From Polyangia bacterium (lineage in GTDB: Bacteria > Myxococcota_A > Polyangia > Polyangiales > JAUICN01), in contig JAUICN010000017.1 of the NCBI GenBank assembly GCA_030427835.1, positions 1 through 45,366 on the forward strand: a stretch of DNA of 45,366 nt, read 5' to 3'. Position numbers and translations under genes: made by a program. Under the pieces are notes generated by a model. That model was not told the DNA's origin. It searched no databases and saw only the letters and a list, made by a program, of their open reading frames with translations. Shown in pieces: positions 25,016 to 33,425 of this stretch. Position 1 is the first letter of the stretch. Every line of letters begins with the position of its first letter.

Positions 25016-28000
25016 ATGCTGGGATTCCGTTCACGGTGTCTTCTTGTCTGTTCGGTCGCCCTATCGTTGGGAGGTGCATCTCCTGCTCAGGCCCAAGGTA
25101 CGGATCGATCGGGCGTGGATCCCTCTGTGCTTTCGCTGCCCAGTGGGCCGGGTTCGGTGGAGGGGTTGGGCCAAGGGTTTGATATTCAGGCCAACAGCGG
25201 CACCAGCAGTTACGGCGTGGATATTGTGCTTGCACCGACCGTGGCAGGGTTCGGGCCGTCCCTGTCGTTGACCTACTCGTCGGGCCGGGGCAACGGTGTG
25301 CTGGGTATGGGGTGGGCCATGGATGTGCCCACGGTGCAGCGTGGCACGGACCGTCGACTTCCCCTTTACGACGACGTTGCCAATGGGGGCGCGGACGTGT
25401 TTGTGCTTCGCGGAATGGGATCCACCGGAGCCGAAGAGCTGGTGGAGGTGGCGAACAACGACTACCGGTTTCGCATCGAGGGCGCATTTGTCAAAGGCGA
25501 ACGCCGAAGTGATGGCGGGTGGACGTTTCGCAATCGAAGCGGTGTTCGGTTTGAGTTTTCTGCCGATGAAGAAAGTACCGTTGTGGGATCGCCGGCTGGA
25601 ATGGCGGCCCAGGTGTTTTCCTGGTGTTTAACCGAACAGGTGGACACGTTTGGCCACCGCATTCGTTACCACTACGAGAAGAATGAAGACGGCCGGCCCT
25701 ACCTGGCGTCGGTGACCTACAACGATGGGGCAGGGGAAGTTTATCGCAACGAAGTGCGGTTTTCCTATGGGAACCGACCCGACCGTTTGGTGAGTTATCT
25801 GCCGCGCTTTTCCCTTGGGATGAACCAACGCTTGACCAAGATTGAGGTGCTGCATGGGGGTGAGGTATTGCGCACCTATGATCTTTCCTATTCCGAAGAT
25901 GGAGGGTTGAGCCGGTTGACCCGTGTGCACATGGCGGGCCGGGGAGGGGAAGCGCTTCCACCGTTGGAGTTTGAATATGCACAGTTCAGCCCTGCCGTTT
26001 CTGGCATCGTTGATATGCAGGATGGGCCCGGGCGCGGCCCCTCGTCGACGGCTGAAATCAACGATGTGGACGGGGACGGCCTGCCTGATTTGTTGGTCAG
26101 TGATCCGGCGCTCGGCGGTGGGCAGTACCGTTGGTACCCGAACTTGGATGGGGAGCGTTGGGGAGGTGCGGCCACGCTTGCCCAGTCGCCGTCGGTGTGG
26201 ATGACGAACCCGGATGCGCGCCTTGCGGATATGGATGGGGATGGGGCTGCCGATGTATTGGTTCAGGTGACTGCGGGTGATGTTCGCTACTACCCGGGGG
26301 CCCATGTGGATAGTGGTGGCGTTGTGGATGGGTTTGGCAGCCGGGTGGATGTGGGTGCGAGCACCTCGTTTTCGTTTGTGGGGGCGGATGCTCGGTTGGT
26401 GGATTTGAACCACGACCGTCGCAGTGATTGGCTGCATGTGGATCCGGCGACGGGTGCATTGCGTGTGCAAATGAACCTGGGGGCGGGGCAGTTTTCTGCG
26501 CCCACATCGGCCTTGCCACCCTTGAGTTCCACGGAGGTATTGTCGTTTTCAGATGGGCTGAGGTTTGCGGACCTCAATGGGGATGGACTGCAGGATTTGG
26601 TGGTGGTTCGGGATGGGGCAAGCTCGGGCGCGTCGGTTCGCTATTTCCCCTCCATGGGAATGGGCAACTTTGGGGAGGCCGTGCCCCTGGGGCCGGGGCC
26701 CGTGCTTTCCAGTGGCGAACGTGGGGAAGTTCGCTGGTCGGATTTGAACGGGGATGGGCTCTCGGATTTGGTACACGTGGGAGTCTCCCGGGTTCGCTAT
26801 TGGTTGAACCTTGCGGGGGAGGCGTTGGACGTGGAACGGGAGGTGCGGTCCACCCCCGATCGTCGCAATGCCGTGGTGCGCTTTGCCGACATGAACGGAA
26901 ACGGAACCACGGATATTGTGTGGGTGGATACTACCGTAAGCGTGCCCTGGCGGTTTTTGGAGTTGCTTTCCGACGGCACGCCGGGGTTGATGGTGCGCGC
27001 GAGCAATGGCCTTGGGCGGGTGACCGAGTTTTCCTACGAGGGTGTGGGGTTCATGCGTGCCTGGGCGCGGGACGGGGGGATTTCGTGGACGCACCGGAGC
27101 CCCCGGGGGCAGCTTGTGCTTTCGGAGGTGCGTGAGAGCGACGGGTTGGGGTTCTCTTCGGTTTCGGAGTTCCGGGTGGCGGATGGTTACTTTGATGGGC
27201 CCCGGCGTGAGTTTCGCGGATTTGCAAGGGCGGTGCGCAGGGATCTGGGAGATGGGCCCCAGCCCACGTTGGTTTCGGAGTCTCTCTTTGACGTGGGGGA
27301 TGTGGAGGAGGCCTTGAAGGGGCGCACGCTTCGGGTGGAGCGCAGGGATGCACAGGGTGTGGTGTTCGATGTGCAGCGGTCGACCTATGGGCTTCGGTCA
27401 CTCAGCGGTGGGTTGCGTACGTTTGCGTTTGCGAAATCGTCGGAGACGGAGATTGTGGAGGGGTCGCCCACCCCTGAAACGGTGCGCACGGAATGGGAGT
27501 ACGATGACTACGGCAACATGACCCGCGAGGCGACGTGGGGGCGTTGGGATGGGCAGGCCGATGGGTTTGGTGACGACGAAAAGATCACCGTGTTTCGGTA
27601 CGGTGCAAACCTTTCCAAGTGGGTGATTGGCAAGGTGGTGGAGCAGGTGGTGACGGATGGATCTGGCCGCTGGCTTGAGGCCTCACGGAGCTACTACGAT
27701 GGGGATGGGTTGGCAGGACTGCCCCTGGGTGAGGTGGACCGGGGTGTGGTGCGTCGGCAATCCGCATGGGTCTCTGGCCAGGGGGGCGAAGCGGTTTGGA
27801 TCGATCGGGTGCGTCGGGAGTTTGACTCCCACGGCAACCCCACTTCGGTTCGGGATGGCCGGGGCGGGCGTGTGGAGTTGACCTACGATGGCAGCGCCCG
27901 TTTTGTGGTTTCCGAAACCCGTGTGGTGGATGGGGATAGGGGGCTCACATGGCATGCCGAGTACGACGCTGGATTGGGGGTGGTGACCTCGTGGACCACC

Positions 28001-31000
28001 CCCAACGGGCATGCCCATCATGCGACGTACGATGGCCTTGCTCGGTTGATTTCCAGGGTGGACCCGGGGGACAGCGAAGGGCAGCCGACCCTTGAGGTGA
28101 AGTACCAGTTGGGCGCGCCGCTTTCCTACGTGCGGTCAGCGCGCCGTACGGAATCTGGAGGCCAGGGGCAGATGGTTCAGATTCAGTACTCCGATGGATT
28201 TGGGAGAGCCCGGGGGTTGTTTCGGCAAGGGGATGGCGGCACCTGGGATGTTTCGGGGTTGGTGCGCCTTGGGGCCCGGGGGCACAGGTTGTTTGAGGCC
28301 CACCCCAGCCGCGTGGGAAGTGCCGACTGGTTTGCACCTACGGGCAATGGGGGCGTGACCTTTGGCCACGACGCGTTGGGTCGCGTTCTTCGTGAACAGG
28401 AGATCGATGGGGCGGTTCGATCGACGGCCTATGGCCCGTTGCAGCGGGTGGTGTCGGATGAGAACGACAACGATGTGGGCGGCCCCCATGCCGGCACCCC
28501 CACCACCTTTGTGCAGGATGGGCTTGGGCGGTTGGTGTCCGTGCGGGAGGTTGACGGTGGGCGTGGGGTGGAAACCCGGTACGGGTACGATGGGTTGGGC
28601 AACCTGACGCGCATTGTGGACGCCAGGGGTGGGATCCATGGGGTGACCTACGATGGGCTTTCCCGGCGGTTGCGGTTGGAGGACCCCAATGCCGGCACAT
28701 GGACATTTTCCTACAACGCCACGGACCAGTTGACCGAGCGGGTGGACGGTGCAGGTCACCGGGTGGAATACCGCCACGACCTATTGGGTCGGGTGGTGGA
28801 GGAGGTGCACCATCGCGAGGGTGACGACGCACACCTGGCCGTGCGGATGTACTACGACGGTGCGGGCAAGGACCGGGAGTGGCAGCGCAACCTGATGGGT
28901 AAGCTTGCGCGGGTGGACGATGGCGGTGGCGAGGCGTGGTTTAGTTACGATGCGCGTGGGCGGGAGACCGACATGGTGCGCCGGTTTCATGATGGGACCG
29001 AACATCACACCTTTCGGGATTTTGATTCGGCGGATCGGGTGACCCGTCGTGGGTTTCCCGATGGGAGCTACCTGACCTACCAATACGATGGCGTGGGCCG
29101 CATGGCGGCGATTTCCGGCGTGGCGCCAAAGATCCTTTGGACCCCGTGGGGTGACTTGGCGGAGGTTGCCTTTGGCAATGGCGTGCGGGACGAGCGACGG
29201 TACGACGATCGACTTCGACTCACGTCCCTTGGGGCCCACCTTGCCCCGGGTGGAAATAGGGCACCCTTGCGTTCCTTGTCTTACACCCTGGACCCCGCTT
29301 CCCGGGTGCTGGGTCGACAGGATGGGCGAACGGGTCTGAAGGATGGCGTAAGTTGGGCGGAGTCCTACTCCTACGACGACCGCTACCGGTTGACGTCTGT
29401 GACGGATACCCAAGCAACGACCCAATACCGCTACGATGACAATGCAAACCTTGTGGAGGTTCACTCAGATCACCCACAGGGCTTTCTCAATACGTTGATG
29501 GTGTACGGGCAAGGGGGCGGTGGCCCCGACCGACTGGTGGATGTGGATGGCCAGCGCCTTGAATATGACGGTGCGGGGCGTGTGGTTTCGGATGGGGAGC
29601 GTACCTTTGTGTGGGATGCAAAGGGGCGCCTTGCGGAGGCGGTGCGCGGGTCGGTGACGGAGCACTATGCCTACGATTTTGAGAACCGCCGGGTGGAGAA
29701 GGTGGTGAGGCGTGGGGGTCGTGAGGTGCAGCGGGTGCGGTATGTGGCGGGCGACGTGGAAGAGCGGGATGGAAAGCTTGTCCGCTACGTGGCTTCTGGC
29801 GAGTTGCGTATTGCTCGGTTGGATGGGGTTTCCGGGGAGGGGGCTGTGGCTGCCGGTGGAACTGTTGGTGGATCTGCGCGGGACTCCGGGCTTGTCTTTG
29901 GGAGTTTGGTTTCGGCAGGCAGGGGCCCGCACCTGAGGGGGTTGGGGGGTGCCCATCCATGGCTTTTTGCGCTGCTGGGTTTGGTGTTGGCGTTTGCTGC
30001 GTGGGCCCGCCGGTGGGTGTGGTTGCCGGCGCTTGCAGTGTTGGCGTTGGGTTGCCCGGGGGATGGTTGTGAGTCTTCTGGTGGGGGCGGTGCTGGGTTT
30101 GGCGCTCGGCTGAATGGGAAACCGATCGAAGCGTTTCCCGACGATGGGGTGGTCTACCTGGGGGATCGGTTTGGTTCTGTTGCGGCGGAGGTGGACGTTC
30201 ACGGTCAGGCTACGATGGGCCGTAGCTATTTCCCCTACGGTGCCCTGCGTGGGAGCGCGGGAGAGGGCGGAACCCATGGCTATGTGGGAAACGACTGGGA
30301 CGATGGCGTGGGGCTTGGCCACTTCCACGCGCGCCCCTACGAGCCGCGCTGGGGGATGTTTCTTGGCGTGGATCCGGTGGCGCTTGCCCCCGATCCCGAC
30401 AAGGCAGGAAACCCAGGGTACTTCTACCCCTATCGGTACGCATTTGGGGATCCAATCAACCAGCATGACCGAAGTGGTGCTGTGCCGGTGGATACGATCG
30501 CTGATGCGGTGTTCATCGCCTACGACATCTACCGCATTGCTGCTGACAACGTATTTGGCAACAAGGGTAACCTTGCAGAGAACCTCAACGCCCTTTCTGC
30601 GGATGCGGCAGGTTTCCTTGTTCCCTATGCTACCGGACTGGGAGTTGCCGCCCGTGCTTCTGCTGGAGTTGCACGTGGCGCAAAAAGGATTGGTGGTGCA
30701 TCTAGAGGTGTTTCTTCGGCAGTTCAGAGATCGAACATATCAAAATCCGTAAGTCGTTCTGGAACGCGAAGAGGATCGAAGGGACCGTTTGGAGAAGCTC
30801 GTTTTGTTTCTGATCCTGCAGGACAGATGGTGGATATTCGAGCAACACCCCCGGGCAACTACCGTCAACCCGGTGGAGCCCGGACAGACGTGCTTCAGCA
30901 ACGGGGGCACTTCATGAAAGGATCCCGTAGTCATACTCATACCCATCCACCGTTTCGCAACGTTGACTCTATGGGAAATGTTCGGACTGGCACCCAGCGA

Positions 31001-31069
31001 AGGGCTAGGGCTGTCACAGGTGTGGAAGCGAAAAACATTGCGGATGGCACTGCGGTTAAGATTCAGTAG
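25016..31069 (+). CDS. TcB-TcC-like SpvB/Rhs toxin with Sec signal peptide
   Basis: 2017 residues, ATG at 25016, 1 nt after the upstream stop. Order: signal peptide (CLLVCSVALSLGGASPAQAQ); SpvB-type domain (SGTSSYGVDIVLAPTVAGF, about 40-330); six FG-GAP/VCBS Ca-binding motifs (DVDGDGLPD 345, DMDGDGAAD 403, DLNHDRRSD 461, DLNGDGLQD 517, DLNGDGLSD 574, DMNGNGTTD 623) that should form the TcB beta-propeller; TcB mid domains; YD repeats (about 825-1570); two hydrophobic segments (WLFALLGLVLAFAAWA and WLPALAVLALGC, about 1645-1680); Rhs core (PYEPRWGMFLGVDP, about 1773-1786); and a variable C-terminus (about 1810-2017). In Tc toxins and Rhs proteins the shell encloses a C-terminal toxin released by core autoproteolysis. 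The last about 200 residues use a visibly less GC-rich codon set, as expected of an exchanged toxin module; I cannot name its family. A Sec signal is unusual for TcB. Confidence 0.85.
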   Translation: MLGFRSRCLLVCSVALSLGGASPAQAQGTDRSGVDPSVLSLPSGPGSVEGLGQGFDIQANSGTSSYGVDIVLAPTVAGFGPSLSLTYSSGRGNGVLGMGWAMDVPTVQRGTDRRLPLYDDVANGGADVFVLRGMGSTGAEELVEVANNDYRFRIEGAFVKGERRSDGGWTFRNRSGVRFEFSADEESTVVGSPAGMAAQVFSWCLTEQVDTFGHRIRYHYEKNEDGRPYLASVTYNDGAGEVYRNEVRFSYGNRPDRLVSYLPRFSLGMNQRLTKIEVLHGGEVLRTYDLSYSEDGGLSRLTRVHMAGRGGEALPPLEFEYAQFSPAVSGIVDMQDGPGRGPSSTAEINDVDGDGLPDLLVSDPALGGGQYRWYPNLDGERWGGAATLAQSPSVWMTNPDARLADMDGDGAADVLVQVTAGDVRYYPGAHVDSGGVVDGFGSRVDVGASTSFSFVGADARLVDLNHDRRSDWLHVDPATGALRVQMNLGAGQFSAPTSALPPLSSTEVLSFSDGLRFADLNGDGLQDLVVVRDGASSGASVRYFPSMGMGNFGEAVPLGPGPVLSSGERGEVRWSDLNGDGLSDLVHVGVSRVRYWLNLAGEALDVEREVRSTPDRRNAVVRFADMNGNGTTDIVWVDTTVSVPWRFLELLSDGTPGLMVRASNGLGRVTEFSYEGVGFMRAWARDGGISWTHRSPRGQLVLSEVRESDGLGFSSVSEFRVADGYFDGPRREFRGFARAVRRDLGDGPQPTLVSESLFDVGDVEEALKGRTLRVERRDAQGVVFDVQRSTYGLRSLSGGLRTFAFAKSSETEIVEGSPTPETVRTEWEYDDYGNMTREATWGRWDGQADGFGDDEKITVFRYGANLSKWVIGKVVEQVVTDGSGRWLEASRSYYDGDGLAGLPLGEVDRGVVRRQSAWVSGQGGEAVWIDRVRREFDSHGNPTSVRDGRGGRVELTYDGSARFVVSETRVVDGDRGLTWHAEYDAGLGVVTSWTTPNGHAHHATYDGLARLISRVDPGDSEGQPTLEVKYQLGAPLSYVRSARRTESGGQGQMVQIQYSDGFGRARGLFRQGDGGTWDVSGLVRLGARGHRLFEAHPSRVGSADWFAPTGNGGVTFGHDALGRVLREQEIDGAVRSTAYGPLQRVVSDENDNDVGGPHAGTPTTFVQDGLGRLVSVREVDGGRGVETRYGYDGLGNLTRIVDARGGIHGVTYDGLSRRLRLEDPNAGTWTFSYNATDQLTERVDGAGHRVEYRHDLLGRVVEEVHHREGDDAHLAVRMYYDGAGKDREWQRNLMGKLARVDDGGGEAWFSYDARGRETDMVRRFHDGTEHHTFRDFDSADRVTRRGFPDGSYLTYQYDGVGRMAAISGVAPKILWTPWGDLAEVAFGNGVRDERRYDDRLRLTSLGAHLAPGGNRAPLRSLSYTLDPASRVLGRQDGRTGLKDGVSWAESYSYDDRYRLTSVTDTQATTQYRYDDNANLVEVHSDHPQGFLNTLMVYGQGGGGPDRLVDVDGQRLEYDGAGRVVSDGERTFVWDAKGRLAEAVRGSVTEHYAYDFENRRVEKVVRRGGREVQRVRYVAGDVEERDGKLVRYVASGELRIARLDGVSGEGAVAAGGTVGGSARDSGLVFGSLVSAGRGPHLRGLGGAHPWLFALLGLVLAFAAWARRWVWLPALAVLALGCPGDGCESSGGGGAGFGARLNGKPIEAFPDDGVVYLGDRFGSVAAEVDVHGQATMGRSYFPYGALRGSAGEGGTHGYVGNDWDDGVGLGHFHARPYEPRWGMFLGVDPVALAPDPDKAGNPGYFYPYRYAFGDPINQHDRSGAVPVDTIADAVFIAYDIYRIAADNVFGNKGNLAENLNALSADAAGFLVPYATGLGVAARASAGVARGAKRIGGASRGVSSAVQRSNISKSVSRSGTRRGSKGPFGEARFVSDPAGQMVDIRATPPGNYRQPGGARTDVLQQRGHFMKGSRSHTHTHPPFRNVDSMGNVRTGTQRRARAVTGVEAKNIADGTAVKIQ

Positions 31070-31096
31070 CTGACGCCCTGAGCTTTTGAAATGGTG

Positions 31097-31112
31097 AACG
31101 ACCCAGGGTCGA
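31097..31112 (-). repeat. Intergenic CCTGGG motif, copy 3
   Basis: Minus strand TCGACCCTGGGTCGTT, 15 of 16 identical to the copy at 16908-16923. It lies 28 nt after the toxin-gene stop, the same distance as the 17950 copy from the bestrophin stop. Confidence 0.55.
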
Positions 31113-31396
31113 TTTTGGGGTTGAGTGTTTAGTGATTTCGGGCACTTGCGGGGATTTGTGCGTGGATGGGTGGGTTTGACCCAGGTTTGTTGGCTTGGGC
31201 GGGCATTTTGTGTCGAAAAATGGTTTTCACTGCATGTCTTATTTTGGCCGAGTTTCTTTGGTTCATGAAATTATTGATAAATATTGTCAAAAGCGGACCG
31301 CTGTGTAGCCTCTTGGTTGGGTTCGTTGGGTTTGGCCCAGGTTGATCTAGGGAGTGCCGCTGGGGGGTGTTGACGGGTGGCGGGTGGAGTGGTCGG

Positions 31397-31425
31397 TTGA
31401 GGGGGATATTTCGCGCCTTTATTGA
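31397..31425 (+). promoter_or_regulatory. Candidate promoter of the trypsin-fold gene
   Basis: TTGAGG (31397-31402) and TATTGA (31420-31425) with a 17-nt spacer, 39 nt upstream of the GTG start at 31465. Confidence 0.5.
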
Positions 31426-31464
31426 AGGTTTGGTTGGGAACGGAACTTGCTGCGCGAGGTCACA

Positions 31465-33390
31465 GTGAGTTTGGTTTCGTTTTGTTTAAAGTGGTTGGCT
31501 GTGCTTGTGGGGGCGCTCCATTGGATGGGATGCCTTGCCTGGGGAGCTCCGGGGGTCGCGAAGGGTACGCAAGAGGTGCTTGAGGACGGGCAGGGGGTGC
31601 TGCGTTTTTCGTCAGGCTGGGTGGTTCGCTACTCCACGGACTACGAATGGCACTGGTTTGCGGACTGCAAGGGCAACGAGGAAGTGCGTTCCCTGGGCTG
31701 GACCCTTTCTCACGTTACGGGGTCGCCCGAACCGCTCACCCTGTCGGTGTTTGGGAGCATCCGTAGCGGAAAGACTGCGATTGCGATTTCACGCAGCGTC
31801 GCCCCGAATCCAAAGTGTGCAGAGTTTCGTTTTTCGGGCCAGGAGGTGGAGCCCGAGTTCATGGCAATTTTTGAACGTGTTTCCCGAAGGCTCGCAGAGC
31901 AGTACGAACACGAGACGTTGGAAGAGCGTGACCTCGTTCGACTGCGGTCCCACGTGGGGTGGAACTTGAGGCTCATGAACCCCCATGTGCCTGCCATGGA
32001 TCGCGGGAGGTTTCAGTTCCCGGGGATGCCGGATGCGGGGCACTTGCTTCGGCTCACCGCTTCTCCTGACGGCAAGAAGATGCGGCGGACACTTGTGGCG
32101 ACGGCTCCTTTGCTTGATGTGGTTTCCATTCCGGGTGCTCCCGCCTGGGCTCGGGCCGTGGCGGTGACGTCCGCCCGTGGGATCTACCCGCAGGCCAAGG
32201 ACTCCCAACTGTGGTTGGGCCTAGGAAGTGCTGCGGATTCCAAGTTGTTGCGACCCTCCCTGGTGGTTGTGCACCGCGAATACGGCGCGGATTGGACTTC
32301 GGAGAGGGGTCACGATGTGTTGGGTGATATGGCTCTTCTATTTTTTGATAGGGCACCTGTGGGGGAGACGACCTACTATGAACTTCCATCTTCGGTTCGT
32401 GTACCTGTCGCTTCCCAGTTGAGGGGGGGAGGGTATGGGCGACCCCGCAATGGGCAGGTGTCTCGGTGGGTGCCCCGATCGAGACACTCCTATTTCGAGA
32501 ACATTGTGGTTCAGCCCACGTCTACGCAGATGGCCATGGCGGACACAGGAGGTCCGCTGTCGGATTTGCAGGGGGTGCTCTGGGGGGTTCTTTCCGGGTT
32601 GAGTGCCGTGGATGACGGCAAGGATGGTGAAGCTGGCGAACCTTGGTACAGTGTTTCGCCGTTGGGCACGAATATGGATTTTGTTTTTTGTGCGATGGCG
32701 GTCGCCAAAAATGGTGTGCCCTCTGGTGATGGGCTGGAGGATGGGGGCACTTTCGTTGACGATCGCAGTTGCCCCCTGCTGGAAGATCCTTCCCTTCCTG
32801 GGGAGCCGGCCCGTGCGGACGGGGTTCCCTTTTCCAGGGGGGCTCGAATGTTGGATCTGTGGGGTGGAAAGGTGCTGGTGCAGCCCTGGGAGCCCCGGCA
32901 TTGCGACGATGGGCACACCTCGAGAACGAACGTTTTTCGCAGGGCGTTCTATTATTATCCCAAGGGAGCGGGGTTCTCCAACGACATGCGCGCCACGCGG
33001 TGGGTGTTGGACGCCCAATGGAAGCACCGCCCGCTGACCACGGCGAAGGATGCCTCGGTTCATGGTGCCTTCGGTCGGGAGCAACCCAAGGGCGGCTCAG
33101 CGGATTGGCCCGATCAGTCGGAGGCATTTGTGGTGCGGCAGATCAGCGGTACCGGAAGCGAGGGTTGCCCTGCAACCCTAGGGCAATGTTCCTGCTTGGG
33201 CATGGATTGCGACTGCAGCCATGCGGTGTTGGCCCATGCCACGAAGGACGCGGCGGTCCGTTTGGGGCAGGCCGTTGGGGTTGCCTGGGATGTTCTCGAT
33301 CCATACGGCGTGTTGCCGCCCGAAGCGGACATTGAAGTGACAGAGGAAGTGGAGCAGTTTCGCCACCTGCTCGGCTCGGTGCGTTTCTAA
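31465..33390 (+). CDS. Secreted trypsin-fold protein lacking the catalytic triad
   Basis: 641 residues. The GTG at 31465 is preferred (GAGGT 5 nt upstream) over a TTG at 31447. Signal peptide LKWLAVLVGALHWMGCLAWG, with a possible non-standard lipobox (HWMGC). The middle follows the S1 chymotrypsin pattern: VAVTSARGIYP where the His57 block VLTAAHC belongs (Arg238 replaces His), VVVHREYG then GDMALLFF (the Asp102 block, Asp288 present), GYG, and ADTGGPLSDLQGVLWGVLSG where GDSGGPL belongs (Thr361 replaces Ser). Two of three catalytic residues are thus changed, so this is probably a pseudoprotease acting as a binder. The C-terminal 250 residues hold a Cys cluster (GQCSCLGMDCDC) and have no family I recognise. 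Its own promoter suggests regulation separate from the toxin operon. Confidence 0.68.
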   Translation: MSLVSFCLKWLAVLVGALHWMGCLAWGAPGVAKGTQEVLEDGQGVLRFSSGWVVRYSTDYEWHWFADCKGNEEVRSLGWTLSHVTGSPEPLTLSVFGSIRSGKTAIAISRSVAPNPKCAEFRFSGQEVEPEFMAIFERVSRRLAEQYEHETLEERDLVRLRSHVGWNLRLMNPHVPAMDRGRFQFPGMPDAGHLLRLTASPDGKKMRRTLVATAPLLDVVSIPGAPAWARAVAVTSARGIYPQAKDSQLWLGLGSAADSKLLRPSLVVVHREYGADWTSERGHDVLGDMALLFFDRAPVGETTYYELPSSVRVPVASQLRGGGYGRPRNGQVSRWVPRSRHSYFENIVVQPTSTQMAMADTGGPLSDLQGVLWGVLSGLSAVDDGKDGEAGEPWYSVSPLGTNMDFVFCAMAVAKNGVPSGDGLEDGGTFVDDRSCPLLEDPSLPGEPARADGVPFSRGARMLDLWGGKVLVQPWEPRHCDDGHTSRTNVFRRAFYYYPKGAGFSNDMRATRWVLDAQWKHRPLTTAKDASVHGAFGREQPKGGSADWPDQSEAFVVRQISGTGSEGCPATLGQCSCLGMDCDCSHAVLAHATKDAAVRLGQAVGVAWDVLDPYGVLPPEADIEVTEEVEQFRHLLGSVRF

Positions 33391-33391
33391 A

Positions 33392-33425
33392 TCCCGACGC
33401 AGTCTAGATCCTGACGTGGTCTAGA
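33392..33425. repeat. Two-copy tandem repeat between convergent stops
   Basis: TCCCGACGCAGTCTAGA (33392-33408) is directly followed by TCCTGACGTGGTCTAGA (33409-33425): 17-bp period, 14 of 17 identical. The second copy includes the stop of the minus-strand gene at 33421. Confidence 0.75.

Larger units (their letters stand above)
31070..31464. other. Gene-free stretch after the toxin gene
   Basis: No open frame of note was seen on either strand, so no cognate immunity gene sits directly behind the toxin tip. The stretch is AT-richer in the middle (about 31200-31300). It carries one good and two weaker copies of the CCTGGG motif in reverse orientation (31097-31112, 31175-31189, 31331-31346), and the promoter of the next gene at 31397-31425. 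Confidence 0.6.
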
